The notes under the pieces: generated by a model | The model's database searches: none | The model's input: only the letters and a program-made list of their open reading frames with translations | What the model was told of the DNA's origin: nothing | In this document: piece by piece, positions 6,820-14,851 of the stretch | Numbering within the stretch: position 1 is the first letter of the stretch | Layout: each line of letters opens with the position of its first letter | Translations under genes and position numbers: made by a program | Virus record (IMG/VR): IMGVR_UViG_3300046792_000297 | Location: 1 to 64,000 of that record | Length of the DNA: 64,000 bases | Strand: one strand, 5' to 3' | Source: a virus

Positions 6820-7854
6820 TCATGGGTAAACTTCCAATTGTCGTTTCAGCACCGGCACGATGCGAGCGACCGCCTGGCGCAGCAGGTACACGCCGCGTTT
6901 ATCCTCGCCGCCGCCAGGCGGAATAGCTCCATCAAGCGGATAGGTGAAGGGCAGCTTAGGTTCGTTCTTGTAGCGCACAAAGGCGGCGCGGCCCGCAGGC
7001 CCGACCAGGTAAGAACTGAGCACCGTGACCGTGCCAGCCTTGAGGTCGATCAGGATACGGCGTTGCTGGTAGCGCAGCCAGGTGCAACCTTTGAGCAGGT
7101 CTGGATCGTTCTCCATGTGTTGACGGCCAAGCTGGGCCACGCATTCCTTCGAGTTTGGATAGTAGGAGTACAGTGTGACGGTAAACTGCTGCTCCTTGCG
7201 ATTGGCAAACCAAGTGGCCCAGCCTTCGGTGGCGACGTAGCTGGTGATAAACAGTTGGATGTCTGGTTCGGCATAGACCGGGATCGGCGCGAACCAGCGA
7301 CAAGGTACTTCGTCGCTGACCAGGTCCGGTCCACCGCCCAGGCCCGGCACCACCAGGCGCATGGCGTCGTCCATGCAGTCTAAGGCCGATTGCGCCTGGA
7401 CAGGTGCCAGCCAGAACAAGGAAAGCAGCAGCATCGCGGCAGCGGCCACCACCTTCTTGACGCGCGGCTGGCGCGGCTTGGTGAGGGCGATCTCCGCGCC
7501 GTACTCGCAGCCGATGCCATCCTTGGCCCACTGGGGCAGCTTGTCGTTCATGCGTTCCTTGCGCTGGCGGCGCAGCCAGGCGGGCGGCTTTTCGAGTTCG
7601 GTCATCACGCCCAAGTACCAGGCGTCGTTGCCGTGCTCGGTGAAGTAGCCGCGCACCTTGGCCCAGCCCAGCCCGTTCATGGTCACGTAGATGCGCTGGC
7701 CGATGGCGGGCAGCGCAAACGGAGCGCTCCACAGCATTTCGGTCCCGCTGGCGTCCAGGTAGACAGCCAACTGCTTGCCCAGCGTATTGGCGCTGGTGCG
7801 GCCCGTGGCTTGGGGCGTGAGAATGAAGAAACGCGGCGCGTGGCTCTGGCTCAT
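6820..7854 (-). CDS. Two-part protein with internal membrane/signal segment
   Basis: 344 aa, family unknown. Residues 1-130 are soluble and charged. Then a basic stretch (PRQPRVKK) leads into VVAAAAMLLLSLFWLAPVQA and AQ, which looks exactly like a Sec signal peptide placed in mid-protein. The C-terminal 190 residues have four cysteines, as in an exported domain. Either it is a type II membrane protein or an internal start near GTG/ATG codons at residues 133-141 makes a separate exported protein. A periodic palindrome abuts the ATG at 7854. Confidence 0.7.
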   Translation of the reverse strand: MSQSHAPRFFILTPQATGRTSANTLGKQLAVYLDASGTEMLWSAPFALPAIGQRIYVTMNGLGWAKVRGYFTEHGNDAWYLGVMTELEKPPAWLRRQRKERMNDKLPQWAKDGIGCEYGAEIALTKPRQPRVKKVVAAAAMLLLSLFWLAPVQAQSALDCMDDAMRLVVPGLGGGPDLVSDEVPCRWFAPIPVYAEPDIQLFITSYVATEGWATWFANRKEQQFTVTLYSYYPNSKECVAQLGRQHMENDPDLLKGCTWLRYQQRRILIDLKAGTVTVLSSYLVGPAGRAAFVRYKNEPKLPFTYPLDGAIPPGGGEDKRGVYLLRQAVARIVPVLKRQLEVYP

Positions 7855-7864
7855 AATGATTAGT
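7852..7864. repeat. Periodic palindrome site
   Basis: ATAATGATTA core, 11 of 13. Covers the start codon of the 344-aa protein and the gap to the methyltransferase gene. Confidence 0.7.
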
Positions 7865-8486
7865 TTCCTTTCTTGCGTTCGTAAATTTCCAGCCGGTCGT
7901 GAATGCCGGAGAACTGATAGAGCGGGACGGTCTGCACCCGCTCGAAGTGCTCGAAGAGGTACTCGTGGAAGGCGTCCGTGCCGGTACAGCCTCCGTCGCC
8001 CTCGCCGACGTAAAGCACGCGGTCGCTTCGGTAGGCTTTCAGCACGTCCTCGATCCATTCGCCTTCGTAATCCGGCCACACGGTGAGCAGGGTGCGGTCG
8101 GGGTACTTCTCGACCGCCGCGACTCCGTCTAGCCGTTCGACTTCCCAGAACTTGGTGAACTGGTACTTGTTCGCCGGGCTCGGGTCGAGATCGGTCGCGA
8201 CTACGTCGGCCCCGGCCTGGCGCAATTCGGAAGCCCAGTAGCCGGTGCCCGCGCCGACTTCGAGCAGCGGCGAGTAGGTGGCAAGCAACTCGACCGTATC
8301 GCGGTCGAGAATGCTGAAGCCGTAGAGTGCGATGAATTCGTGGCGTACCTCGTAGGAGCGGCTATAGTCGCCGGGCCTGTATTCGCCGGGCTGCATGTCA
8401 AAGTAACCGTTCGCCTTGGTCCGCACGACCGCTGGCAGTTGGTCGCGAAGGAATCGCACGGCTTCGGTTTCAGCGATCTCGATCAT
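7860..8486 (-). CDS. SAM-dependent methyltransferase-like protein
   Basis: 208 aa. The class I Rossmann motif I is at residues 74-82 (LLEVGAGTG), followed by motif II (VVATDLDPS). The later strands are LLTVWPDYEGEW and RVLYVGEGDGG. Substrate is not evident; there is no DNA-methylase NPPY/DPPY motif. Part of the P6 unit, after Ku. Confidence 0.8.
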   Translation of the reverse strand: MIEIAETEAVRFLRDQLPAVVRTKANGYFDMQPGEYRPGDYSRSYEVRHEFIALYGFSILDRDTVELLATYSPLLEVGAGTGYWASELRQAGADVVATDLDPSPANKYQFTKFWEVERLDGVAAVEKYPDRTLLTVWPDYEGEWIEDVLKAYRSDRVLYVGEGDGGCTGTDAFHEYLFEHFERVQTVPLYQFSGIHDRLEIYERKKGN

Positions 8487-8495
8487 TGGCTTCCC

Positions 8496-8924
8496 TCAGT
8501 TCAGTTCGTCGAACTCCGAAGCGGCGGCGGCGTCGGTGATGTCGAACTCGCCCACGATGGCCTCGGCCTTGTCGGCGTGCTCGCCCTGGCACTTGATGAC
8601 GTAGTGCAGCGTGAGGGTGATCATGTTCTTGGCGTAGCGGCTGCCGCCGCCTTCGTCCATGCTCGCGCTGTCCTCCTCGATCTCGTAAGTCTGATCCTGG
8701 CCTTCGTGGAACTTGGCCTGGTGCTCCTCGATCTCCGTCGAGCGGTCGTCTTCCAGGGAGAAGTTGAATTCCTTGATCTCGTCGCCGCAGCAGGCCGACG
8801 TGCGGACCGCGCGAACCTCGGCGGTGACCGATGTGCCGTCGTCGGAGACCGACAGGTCATTGACGTCCGGGTCGGCGTTTTCGAGCGAGCAGAACTTGTG
8901 GCAGCTTGGGCAGAGGTTAGGCAT
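8496..8924 (-). CDS. Zinc-ribbon early protein, 142 aa
   Basis: Starts MPNLCPSCHKFCSLEN, with a second cysteine pair SACCGDEI at about residue 45, enough for one zinc site. The rest is acidic and beta-rich. Function unknown. Coupled to the gene at 8924. Confidence 0.7.
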   Translation of the reverse strand: MPNLCPSCHKFCSLENADPDVNDLSVSDDGTSVTAEVRAVRTSACCGDEIKEFNFSLEDDRSTEIEEHQAKFHEGQDQTYEIEEDSASMDEGGGSRYAKNMITLTLHYVIKCQGEHADKAEAIVGEFDITDAAAASEFDELN

Positions 8925-9265
8925 CAGAGTTTCCCCATTCCCCAGGCGTGCAACAGATGCGGGTTCCGGGCCTGCATGTCACGCATGGTGTTTTCGGCTT
9001 CCTCGCGCTCGTCTTTGGTGAGGCCGGGAAAGCTGGTGATACTGCCGTTGTCGTTGATGCGGACCCGACCGGCCTTGCGGCAATGGTCGCCGGGCAGCAT
9101 CTTGTAGAGCGAGCCGGTGATCGCGCCATCGGCATTCTCCTGGCCGCGCTCAAAGAAGTAGCGGTCGCCTTTGATCAGGAGCACGCTCGTCTCCTGCGGG
9201 CGGGCGAACATCTTGTAGACCACGGCCAGCGTATCGCGGGCATCGACCGTGCAACTGTATCCCAT
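8924..9265 (-). CDS. Hypothetical early protein, 113 aa
   Basis: Begins MGYSCTVDARDTLAVVYKMF. Family unknown. Strong ribosome site GGAGGAAAGC. A stable hairpin (9280-9299) lies just upstream in the Ku-P6 transcript and could tune its expression relative to Ku. Confidence 0.65.
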   Translation of the reverse strand: MGYSCTVDARDTLAVVYKMFARPQETSVLLIKGDRYFFERGQENADGAITGSLYKMLPGDHCRKAGRVRINDNGSITSFPGLTKDEREEAENTMRDMQARNPHLLHAWGMGKL

Positions 9266-9279
9266 GCTTTCCTCCGTGC

Positions 9280-9299
9280 GGGCCGCCGCGAAGCGGCCC
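9280..9299 (-). promoter_or_regulatory. Intercistronic hairpin after Ku gene
   Basis: GGGCCGC, 6-nt loop, GCGGCCC: a very stable stem between the Ku stop and the next ribosome site, without a following T-run. More like an RNA-stability or attenuation element than a full terminator. Confidence 0.5.
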
Positions 9300-9306
9300 G
9301 GCTGGT

Positions 9307-10146
9307 TCAGGCAGTCTTGCGCTGCCGCGCTTTCTTGGGAGCGGCGGCGGGCTCTTCGCTGGCCACCGGCTTCTTCTCGGGTTCGCCCACGCTCTTGCGG
9401 AGCGCATCGAGGATGCTGACCACGTTGCTGGCCTTGGCCGGTTCCTCCTGCGGGATCGGCTGGTTGGCGAGTTTGGCTTCCACCAGTTGGCGCACCGCCA
9501 CTTCGTAGCCGTCGATGAACTTGCCGTGGTCGAAGGCGGCGGCTCTCTTCGTGATCAGCGCCGTGGCCATGTCCACCGCATCTTCGTTGGGAGTGGGAAG
9601 TTTCAGGTCGGCGAAGTAGCCGCTGGCCTGGCGCAGTTCGTTCTGGTAGCGCAGCACGAAGGCCATCATGCCTTGTTCCACCGCCACCAGGGCCACAATG
9701 TTCTCGCGCCCACTGGTGGTGAAGGTGCCCACCGCCGCCTTGCCGGTCTTGAGCAGGGCCTCACGCACAATCGCGTAGGCTTCCAGTTGGGTGTCGTTCT
9801 CGGGCAGCACGAAGTAGGGCTTCTCGATGTACGCCGGGCAGAGTTCGTTCACGTCGATGAACTGGCTCACCGCGATGGTGTGCTTGGAGGGAAGGCGCAG
9901 GTTTTCGAGTTCCGTCGGCTCCACGATCACGTACTTGCCCTTGCTGTATTCGTAGCCCTTCACGATGTCGCCCGCATCGAGCGCCGTGTCGCCCGCCGTC
10001 TTCTGCATCCGAATGCGTTCGCCGGTCGCGCGGCTGAGTTGATTGAAGGTGATGCCGGTCTTCGACTCGGTCGCGGTATACAGCCCCACGCCGAACTGTA
10101 CCAGCGAAATCTGGACTTGCCCTTTCCAGTATGGTCTTGCTGCCAT
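9307..10146 (-). CDS. ku: Ku-type DNA end-binding protein
   Basis: 279 aa, the usual length of bacterial Ku. The Ku core runs from about residue 1 to 235: MAARPYWKGQVQISLVQFGV, RIRMQKT, then DIVKGYEYSKGKYVIVE and YFVLPE, with AYAIVREALLKTGKAAVGTF; all are typical family positions. A Lys/Ala-rich tail follows, as in many bacterial Kus. Ku binds double-strand breaks as a ring dimer and recruits ligase. The ATG at 10146 has GAGAGGGAAAGA before it. It heads the P6 unit; the cognate-looking ligase is in the adjacent unit. Confidence 0.92.
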   Translation of the reverse strand: MAARPYWKGQVQISLVQFGVGLYTATESKTGITFNQLSRATGERIRMQKTAGDTALDAGDIVKGYEYSKGKYVIVEPTELENLRLPSKHTIAVSQFIDVNELCPAYIEKPYFVLPENDTQLEAYAIVREALLKTGKAAVGTFTTSGRENIVALVAVEQGMMAFVLRYQNELRQASGYFADLKLPTPNEDAVDMATALITKRAAAFDHGKFIDGYEVAVRQLVEAKLANQPIPQEEPAKASNVVSILDALRKSVGEPEKKPVASEEPAAAPKKARQRKTA

Positions 10147-10173
10147 TCTTTCCCTCTCGATCACTACAAGATT

Positions 10174-10202
10174 AGTGTATCACGCGAATCGCATTGATGC
10201 AA
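10174..10202 (-). promoter_or_regulatory. Early promoter P6
   Basis: Minus strand: -35 TTGCAT, 17-bp spacer with AATGCGATTC, -10 TACACT. Heads Ku and downstream genes to 5867. Confidence 0.8.
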
Positions 10203-10209
10203 GTCAGAA

Positions 10210-10449
10210 CTACTTGACCTTGCTCACGTGCTTTCCGTTGTGCCACTTGTCGGGGTCCTGCCAGTTGGCAAAGTCGAACGACTCGTTCAGCGTGCCGATA
10301 GCGTCGTTGACTTCCTTGATTCCCTTGTCGGCCCACAAGCCGCCCACGTCGGCGATCTCGGTGCGACCGGACCTGTACTGGATGACGATCTTGCCCTCGC
10401 GGGAGGGGGTCAGGATTGTGATTGCGCCGCTGATGCGGTAGTAGATCAT
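10210..10449 (-). CDS. Hypothetical early protein, 79 aa
   Basis: Begins MIYYRISGAITILTPSREGK. Small beta-rich N-terminus and a Trp-rich acidic tail. Second gene after the ligase in the P7 unit, so possibly linked to end joining. Family unknown. Confidence 0.65.
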   Translation of the reverse strand: MIYYRISGAITILTPSREGKIVIQYRSGRTEIADVGGLWADKGIKEVNDAIGTLNESFDFANWQDPDKWHNGKHVSKVK

Positions 10450-10457
10450 CGAAACTC

Positions 10458-11768
10458 CTATGCCGCAGCGGCTGCCGCCGCTGCCTTGGCTCTGCGAGTG
10501 GCCCACGCCTTGTGGGCCGCGTTCATCATGCCGGGCTCGATCACCGGCTTGGGAGCCGGGGCGGGCTGGCTGGCCTTGCGGGTGGCCGCTGCCTTGTAAG
10601 CGGCGGCGCTGGCGGCTTCCTTGACCGTGGGCCGAATGTTTACGTTGACCACCGGAGCGGCAATCGCCGCTGGCTTGACGGCTTCGCCCTTGAAGCGGAG
10701 GCTCTCGTACTGGTCGGCCACGGACTTGTCGTCGCGCTCGCCCTTGTAGACCGCTTGGTAGAGCGAACCGCCGCGCTGAAGGTTCATGTACTCCACTTCC
10801 ACATAGGTGCCGGGAGTCGGGACCTTGTGATTCGGTGGGATGGTAACTTTGCCGACCTCGATCCAGTCGCTGCCGTTCAAGACGGCCACGAACACGCTGG
10901 ACTTCTCGCCGTTCTGCTTGACCACCACACAGGTGGCCGAGCCCAGGAACTTGAACTTGAGCGCGTTGCCGCCCACGTTGGGCCGACCGGGAGTGTACTT
11001 GGCGGACAGCTTCTTGAACACCACGCCCTCGCCCCGCGCCGCCGTGACCTGATCGAACAGGGCCACCTTCTGCCTGACCGTGTTGGCCTTGGCCACGCGA
11101 CCGAGGTAGGGCGACTTCAGCGTGTCGAGCAAGGCTTCGAGCACCGCCAGCCGCTTGTCCAGCGCCCAGCCGGTAAGGTCGATGCCGTCGTAACGCAGGA
11201 TGTCGAACGGCCAGTAGACGTCGCCGACCAGTTCCCCGTCCAGCATAAAGTCCGCTTCCCGCTTGGTCTTCAAGCCCAGAATCATGCTGGCCAGTTCGTC
11301 GCTCACCGGCACCACCAGCCCGCTGCGGTTGCCGCCCGTAACCAGAGCGCCTCGGCGGGTGATCGTGCGGCGATGACCGTCGATCTTCTCTTCCATTTGC
11401 CAGTCGTCGTTCTGCATCAGGGCCATCAGGCGGGTTTCGTCGATGGCGTTGAGCAGCATGAGCGCCGGGCCATTGGCCGCCGGTTCGGCGGCTGCCGGTG
11501 CGACCGGAGCAGCGGCGGGAGCAGGAGGGGCCTGGGGAACCTCCAGCGCGTAGCCCTTGGCCAGTTTCTCGGCCACCAGCGCCTCAAAGATACGCGTGGC
11601 GTCGGCCAGCGGCACGGCGCTGCGGGTCTTGGTGCCCGACTGAAGCGTGCCGCCCCGGCGGCCATAGAGGTAGTTCACGATGAAGCCATCCCGGTAGGCC
11701 GCCACGCTGGCGTGGTACACCTTATCCGATTTGCCTTCCGAAAACGCCAGTTTTGCAGAGAGTGCCAC
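10458..11768 (-). CDS. ATP-dependent DNA ligase with N-terminal WGR domain
   Basis: 436 aa. Residues 1-75 resemble a WGR domain (KVYHASVAAYRDGFIVNYLY, GRRGGTLQSGTKT). The ligase core has motif I EEKIDGHRR with the adenylated lysine at about residue 128, motif III DFMLDGELVG, motif IV GEGVVFKK and motif V ALKFKFL, then an OB-fold with VEVEYMNLQRGGSLYQ. The C-terminus ends in a KAWATRRA tail. There is no LigD polymerase or phosphoesterase domain. GTG start at 11768 after AGGAGG. Next to Ku, so probably the sealing enzyme of a phage end-joining pathway. Confidence 0.9.
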   Translation of the reverse strand: MALSAKLAFSEGKSDKVYHASVAAYRDGFIVNYLYGRRGGTLQSGTKTRSAVPLADATRIFEALVAEKLAKGYALEVPQAPPAPAAAPVAPAAAEPAANGPALMLLNAIDETRLMALMQNDDWQMEEKIDGHRRTITRRGALVTGGNRSGLVVPVSDELASMILGLKTKREADFMLDGELVGDVYWPFDILRYDGIDLTGWALDKRLAVLEALLDTLKSPYLGRVAKANTVRQKVALFDQVTAARGEGVVFKKLSAKYTPGRPNVGGNALKFKFLGSATCVVVKQNGEKSSVFVAVLNGSDWIEVGKVTIPPNHKVPTPGTYVEVEYMNLQRGGSLYQAVYKGERDDKSVADQYESLRFKGEAVKPAAIAAPVVNVNIRPTVKEAASAAAYKAAATRKASQPAPAPKPVIEPGMMNAAHKAWATRRAKAAAAAAAA

Positions 11769-11801
11769 TTGTCGATCCTCCTGAATTACCACTGCAAGAA
11801 T

Positions 11802-11829
11802 AGAATAGCACTAATCCAATTGATGTACA
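11802..11829 (-). promoter_or_regulatory. Early promoter P7
   Basis: Minus strand: -35 TGTACA, 16-bp spacer with AATTGGATTA, -10 TATTCT. Heads the ligase unit. Confidence 0.75.
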
Positions 11830-11831
11830 AC

Positions 11832-12077
11832 TCAAATCTGCGAAGAATCGTAGAGCGCCGCGAAGCCCCGCCAACTGCGGTAGTGGGCCTCGACGGCGGC
11901 CAGGGAGTCGAACCCGTGGTAGGACTCCCGACCGTGGTTCCAGGCGCGGGCGGCGGCGTTGTTGGTGTACATTTCCCACTCCGCCCAGGCGCGGCGGGCG
12001 TGAACCAGCCGCATGGTTTGTCCGCGAACGGCCAGTGTCCACTCGTTTTCCGCCGTTCGGACGATCTGGCTTTGCAT
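11832..12077 (-). CDS. Hypothetical early protein, 81 aa
   Basis: Begins MQSQIVRTAENEWTLAVRGQ. Several Trp/His/Arg residues; beta-hairpin then helices. Start fixed by GGAGGAGGGACT. Single-gene unit under P8. Family unknown. Confidence 0.65.
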   Translation of the reverse strand: MQSQIVRTAENEWTLAVRGQTMRLVHARRAWAEWEMYTNNAAARAWNHGRESYHGFDSLAAVEAHYRSWRGFAALYDSSQI

Positions 12078-12118
12078 AGTCCCTCCTCCGGTGGTGGCCG
12101 TTCTCGCCCCACATAAAG

Positions 12119-12146
12119 AGTATAGCACAATTCAGATTGATGTACG
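12119..12146 (-). promoter_or_regulatory. Early promoter P8
   Basis: Minus strand: -35 CGTACA, 16-bp spacer with AATCTGAATT, -10 TATACT. Confidence 0.7.
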
Positions 12147-12149
12147 CTG

Positions 12150-12162
12150 AATAATGATTATT
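12150..12162. repeat. Periodic palindrome site, perfect copy
   Basis: AATAATGATTATT, 13 of 13: two exact 6-bp arms around a central G. Non-coding, between promoter P8 and the gene ending at 12173. Confidence 0.85.
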
Positions 12163-12172
12163 GGGACCGGAT

Positions 12173-12799
12173 TCAGACCGGATTGGGACCGGCTTGGTCC
12201 TCCAGGCGGGCCAGAATCTTGCGCACGGTTTCCGGGTAAGGTTTGGAGCGGCGCTGCCAGTCGGGCGCGACGCGGTAGGATTGGTCGTCGATCCGGGCGT
12301 AGCGCACCGCGCAGCCGTTCACGGCCAGCGTCACCCGCCCCTGGCGCAGCAGTTGCTCGGCGTGCGGCGTGGCCAGCAGGGCGGGCAGCACGATCTGCTT
12401 CTGGGGGCGCTGGGCCTGTTGGATGGTGGCATCGACCAGGTACTGCTTGACGCGCAGCACCAGGTGCCCGGCGTAGCCCGGTCGGCCCCGCAGATCGCGG
12501 TTCAGGCCGGGTATGACGCCCACGCCCCACGCGCCGGTCAGGTCGAACAGCATGGCGCGGCGCTCGGGCTCCGAAGTTGGGGGAATCTCGACGCCCTTCT
12601 CCAGCAGCTTCATCATGGCCGCGTTGTAGACCTCTAGCGATACCGAAACGGGCTCGGCGCGGTAGCCGTACTCGGCGAACACCCGCGTGAGGATGGCCGC
12701 CGCCGCGATGCAGCAGTCGGGCCGGTAGGCTTCGAGCAGCGTGGCGTAGGCGACTGGCCCCAGGCTGCGAATCAGGTCGGGCAGGTCGCGCTTTCTCAT
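12173..12799 (-). CDS. Hypothetical early protein, 208 aa
   Basis: Begins MRKRDLPDLIRSLGPVAYAT. Helical N-terminus (IAAAAILTRVFAEYGYRAEP) with a mixed second half. I recall similar long-named hypothetical proteins in actinophages and soil phages but cannot assign a function. Ribosome site AGGAGTGCGA. Last gene of the P9 unit. Confidence 0.65.
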   Translation of the reverse strand: MRKRDLPDLIRSLGPVAYATLLEAYRPDCCIAAAAILTRVFAEYGYRAEPVSVSLEVYNAAMMKLLEKGVEIPPTSEPERRAMLFDLTGAWGVGVIPGLNRDLRGRPGYAGHLVLRVKQYLVDATIQQAQRPQKQIVLPALLATPHAEQLLRQGRVTLAVNGCAVRYARIDDQSYRVAPDWQRRSKPYPETVRKILARLEDQAGPNPV

Positions 12800-13005
12800 T
12801 CGCACTCCTGGGGCTCGTAAGCGCCGGGCAGCACGCGGATGGGCTCCAGGCCGTTGGCGAGGCGCTGGGGGTTGGCGGCCTCCACGCACGCCAGGCAGAT
12901 CGGCTCGCGGTTGCCGTTCACCCGGATGGAGGGCACGCGGTCGGGATTGAAGTTGAAAATCTGGCGGCAGTTGATACAGGGGGCCATGCAGGTCATGTAA
13001 GCCAT
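12796..13005 (-). CDS. Zinc-ribbon protein, 69 aa
   Basis: CINCRQIF and CLACVEAA provide two CxxC pairs 25 residues apart, a classic zinc ribbon. Ends EPQECE. Coupled to its neighbours by 4-nt and 1-nt overlaps. Function unknown. Confidence 0.7.
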   Translation of the reverse strand: MAYMTCMAPCINCRQIFNFNPDRVPSIRVNGNREPICLACVEAANPQRLANGLEPIRVLPGAYEPQECE

Positions 13006-13265
13006 CAAACACTCTCCTCGTGCTGACCGTCTGTCCACCGTGGATGATCGTCGCGAATGTCGTCGATGGTATAGCGACCCACGCGCACCATGAGAATTCC
13101 TTCCGCTTCCGACTCGTGCTTCTCGGGCACTTCCAAGATCGGAGCGTGGAAGCTCTCGCCGTTGCGTCGGTGCGGAATGTTGCGCTTGTCCAACTGGCGC
13201 TCGATCCACGACAGCTTCGGCTCGTTGGTTCGCTTACAAAACAAAACCCATTGAATGTCCGGCAT
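13005..13265 (-). CDS. Hypothetical early protein, 86 aa
   Basis: Begins MPDIQWVLFCKRTNEPKLSW; the pattern 'single residue identity strings, WIERQLDKRNIPHRRNGESF' suggests a compact alpha/beta protein. Family unknown. Confidence 0.65.
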   Translation of the reverse strand: MPDIQWVLFCKRTNEPKLSWIERQLDKRNIPHRRNGESFHAPILEVPEKHESEAEGILMVRVGRYTIDDIRDDHPRWTDGQHEESV

Positions 13266-13451
13266 TCATAATCTCCCAGTCAGGTAATCATTGCGGCGGG
13301 CCAGGTAGATGTCGGCCATCGGCGCGGGCACGCCGCCCGCGATGAAGTGGGCTCGCAACTCTTCGTCGGTCGACGCTTCGTCGTTGGAGAGCACGGCGAC
13401 CATCCAGTTATGCTGCTCGCCGTTGATCTGGCCGTACTCGTGAGTGCTCAT
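13266..13451 (-). CDS. Hypothetical early protein, 61 aa
   Basis: Begins MSTHEYGQINGEQHNWMVAV. The start is fixed by the ATGA overlap with the gene ending at 13448. The stop touches the next start. Function unknown. Confidence 0.6.
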   Translation of the reverse strand: MSTHEYGQINGEQHNWMVAVLSNDEASTDEELRAHFIAGGVPAPMADIYLARRNDYLTGRL

Positions 13452-13807
13452 CCGCGCACCGTGCCCAGCGTGCCGGTGGTGTAGGGTTCGCAGTGGCGGA
13501 TTCTGGTTTTGCCGTTCAGCGTGGCGTTGCCCAGGTAGGCGAGGAACTTGGGTTCGTCGAACGCGCCTTGCTGGCGCAAGTCGTAAGCCGGGCCGCTCAC
13601 CGCATGGCCGGAACGGATGAGATGGTCGCACGCGGTCGCGACCGCCTGTTCCAGATTTTCCGCTTCGATGAGGAGCACGTGGGGATCGGTGTAGTGGTAG
13701 GGCACGTCCTGATAGGTCACTTTCCATTCCATTGGCAGTCTCCGTGTTTCGAGGTCGAGCAGGGCGCAGATTTCGCGCCCCAGCGGACCGTAAGCGTGAG
13801 TGTCCAT
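13448..13807 (-). CDS. Hypothetical early protein, 119 aa
   Basis: Begins MDTHAYGPLGREICALLDLE. First gene of the P9 unit. Contains a helix-rich middle (LEQAVATACDHLIRSGHAV). Family unknown. Confidence 0.65.
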   Translation of the reverse strand: MDTHAYGPLGREICALLDLETRRLPMEWKVTYQDVPYHYTDPHVLLIEAENLEQAVATACDHLIRSGHAVSGPAYDLRQQGAFDEPKFLAYLGNATLNGKTRIRHCEPYTTGTLGTVRG

Positions 13808-13823
13808 GTTCCCTCACAATGTT

Positions 13824-13853
13824 AGTGTATCACGTGAATCACATTGATGTCAG
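13824..13853 (-). promoter_or_regulatory. Early promoter P9
   Basis: Minus strand: -35 CTGACA, about 18-bp spacer with AATGTGATTC, -10 TACACT. Confidence 0.75.
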
Positions 13854-14299
13854 GCGGGCTTCTTCTCCCACGCTTGCGGGTAGCCGTGGGTCTGGAAGAA
13901 CAGCGCCGCCTCGCTGCCCTGGAGCGCCGCGATCACCGAGTAGGGACTAACCTTGAAGGATTTGCCGGTCGCCTTTTCCTTGACCTGGAAGGGCTGCTTA
14001 CTGGCGCGGGGGTTGAGCCCGGTGAGCACGAACGGTCTGCCGCCCACGAGAATCTCTTTGAACAGGTCGCCCGCGTCCAGGCCGTAGGAATGGGCGTTGA
14101 CCTTGAAGGCTTCTGCTTCCTTGCCCACCAGCAGACCGTTGGCGGCGACCGTCTTGACTTCCAGCTTGAACGTGGCGCTGGAAGTGGTGTAAGAGCAGTT
14201 GCCCAGGTTGATGCTCAGTCCGTCGATGTGGACGGACGCGAGGGCGGCAGTGATGGCGGCCCGGAGGGTGGCGAGTTGCGGCTTGGTGATTTCAGGCAT
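13850..14299 (-). CDS. Hypothetical early protein, 149 aa
   Basis: Begins MPEITKPQLATLRAAITAAL. Contains NCSYTTSSATFKLEVKTVA and LGLNPRASKQPFQVKEKATG-like strands. I have a sense of a conserved phage family of this form but no function. Start at 14299 after GAAGGAACC. Its stop overlaps promoter P9. Confidence 0.7.
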   Translation of the reverse strand: MPEITKPQLATLRAAITAALASVHIDGLSINLGNCSYTTSSATFKLEVKTVAANGLLVGKEAEAFKVNAHSYGLDAGDLFKEILVGGRPFVLTGLNPRASKQPFQVKEKATGKSFKVSPYSVIAALQGSEAALFFQTHGYPQAWEKKPA

Positions 14300-14397
14300 G
14301 GTTCCTTCTTTCTTCGCCACGCGGCGAGCAAGATCATTACGGCGTAGACCGAGACGGCGTAAACGCAGACCGCTGTGGTGACGGTGTTCTCAGTCAT
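14215..14397 (-). CDS. Small membrane protein, 60 aa
   Basis: MTENTVTTAVCVYAVSVYAV and MILLAAW make one transmembrane helix followed by RRKK, so the tail is cytoplasmic. It overlaps the next gene out of frame by 85 nt. That overlap and the weak ribosome site keep confidence moderate. Confidence 0.45.
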   Translation of the reverse strand: MTENTVTTAVCVYAVSVYAVMILLAAWRRKKEPCLKSPSRNSPPSGPPSLPPSRPSTSTD

Positions 14398-14830
14398 GAG
14401 TTCCAATGTGGGCCTCGCCGTGAAGCGGGCACTTGAAGGCATAGGCGCATACGCATGGCGCGGTGACAGCCAGGGGGCAGCACGCGAGGGCGTGAGGCTT
14501 GGGCTTCTCGCTGGCAATGGCTCCCAGGATCAGGTGGCACTTGGACAGGACCGTCGCGTCGGTGTCGTCGGGCCTGATCACGAAGTCGAACTCCTCGCGC
14601 CGCCCGCTCCACGGCTGGCACTCGACCTTCAGGCAGTGCCGGTGGTGGTCGTGTTGCTTCAGGTTGAAGGGCCGTCCACGCTCCGATCCCGGTTCGGTCA
14701 GCTTGGGGCTCTGGAAGTAGAGCAGTTGGTAGTAGTGCAGGAACCACTGGTCGATTGCCTTCCAGGCTTGCTCCATCGCCTCGCCGGTAGGCAGAGGGAC
14801 GGGCTTTTGTTCTTTGGCAGCGTGCTTCAT
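14390..14830 (-). CDS. Hypothetical early protein, 146 aa
   Basis: Begins MKHAAKEQKPVPLPTGEAME. Contains His/Cys-rich segments (HDHHRHCLKVECQPW, ACCPLAVTAPCVCAY) that could bind metal. The ATG at 14830 has AAAGGATGGAA in front. Family unknown. Confidence 0.6.
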   Translation of the reverse strand: MKHAAKEQKPVPLPTGEAMEQAWKAIDQWFLHYYQLLYFQSPKLTEPGSERGRPFNLKQHDHHRHCLKVECQPWSGRREEFDFVIRPDDTDATVLSKCHLILGAIASEKPKPHALACCPLAVTAPCVCAYAFKCPLHGEAHIGTHD

Positions 14831-14851
14831 TTCCATCCTTTCGTTGGCGGC

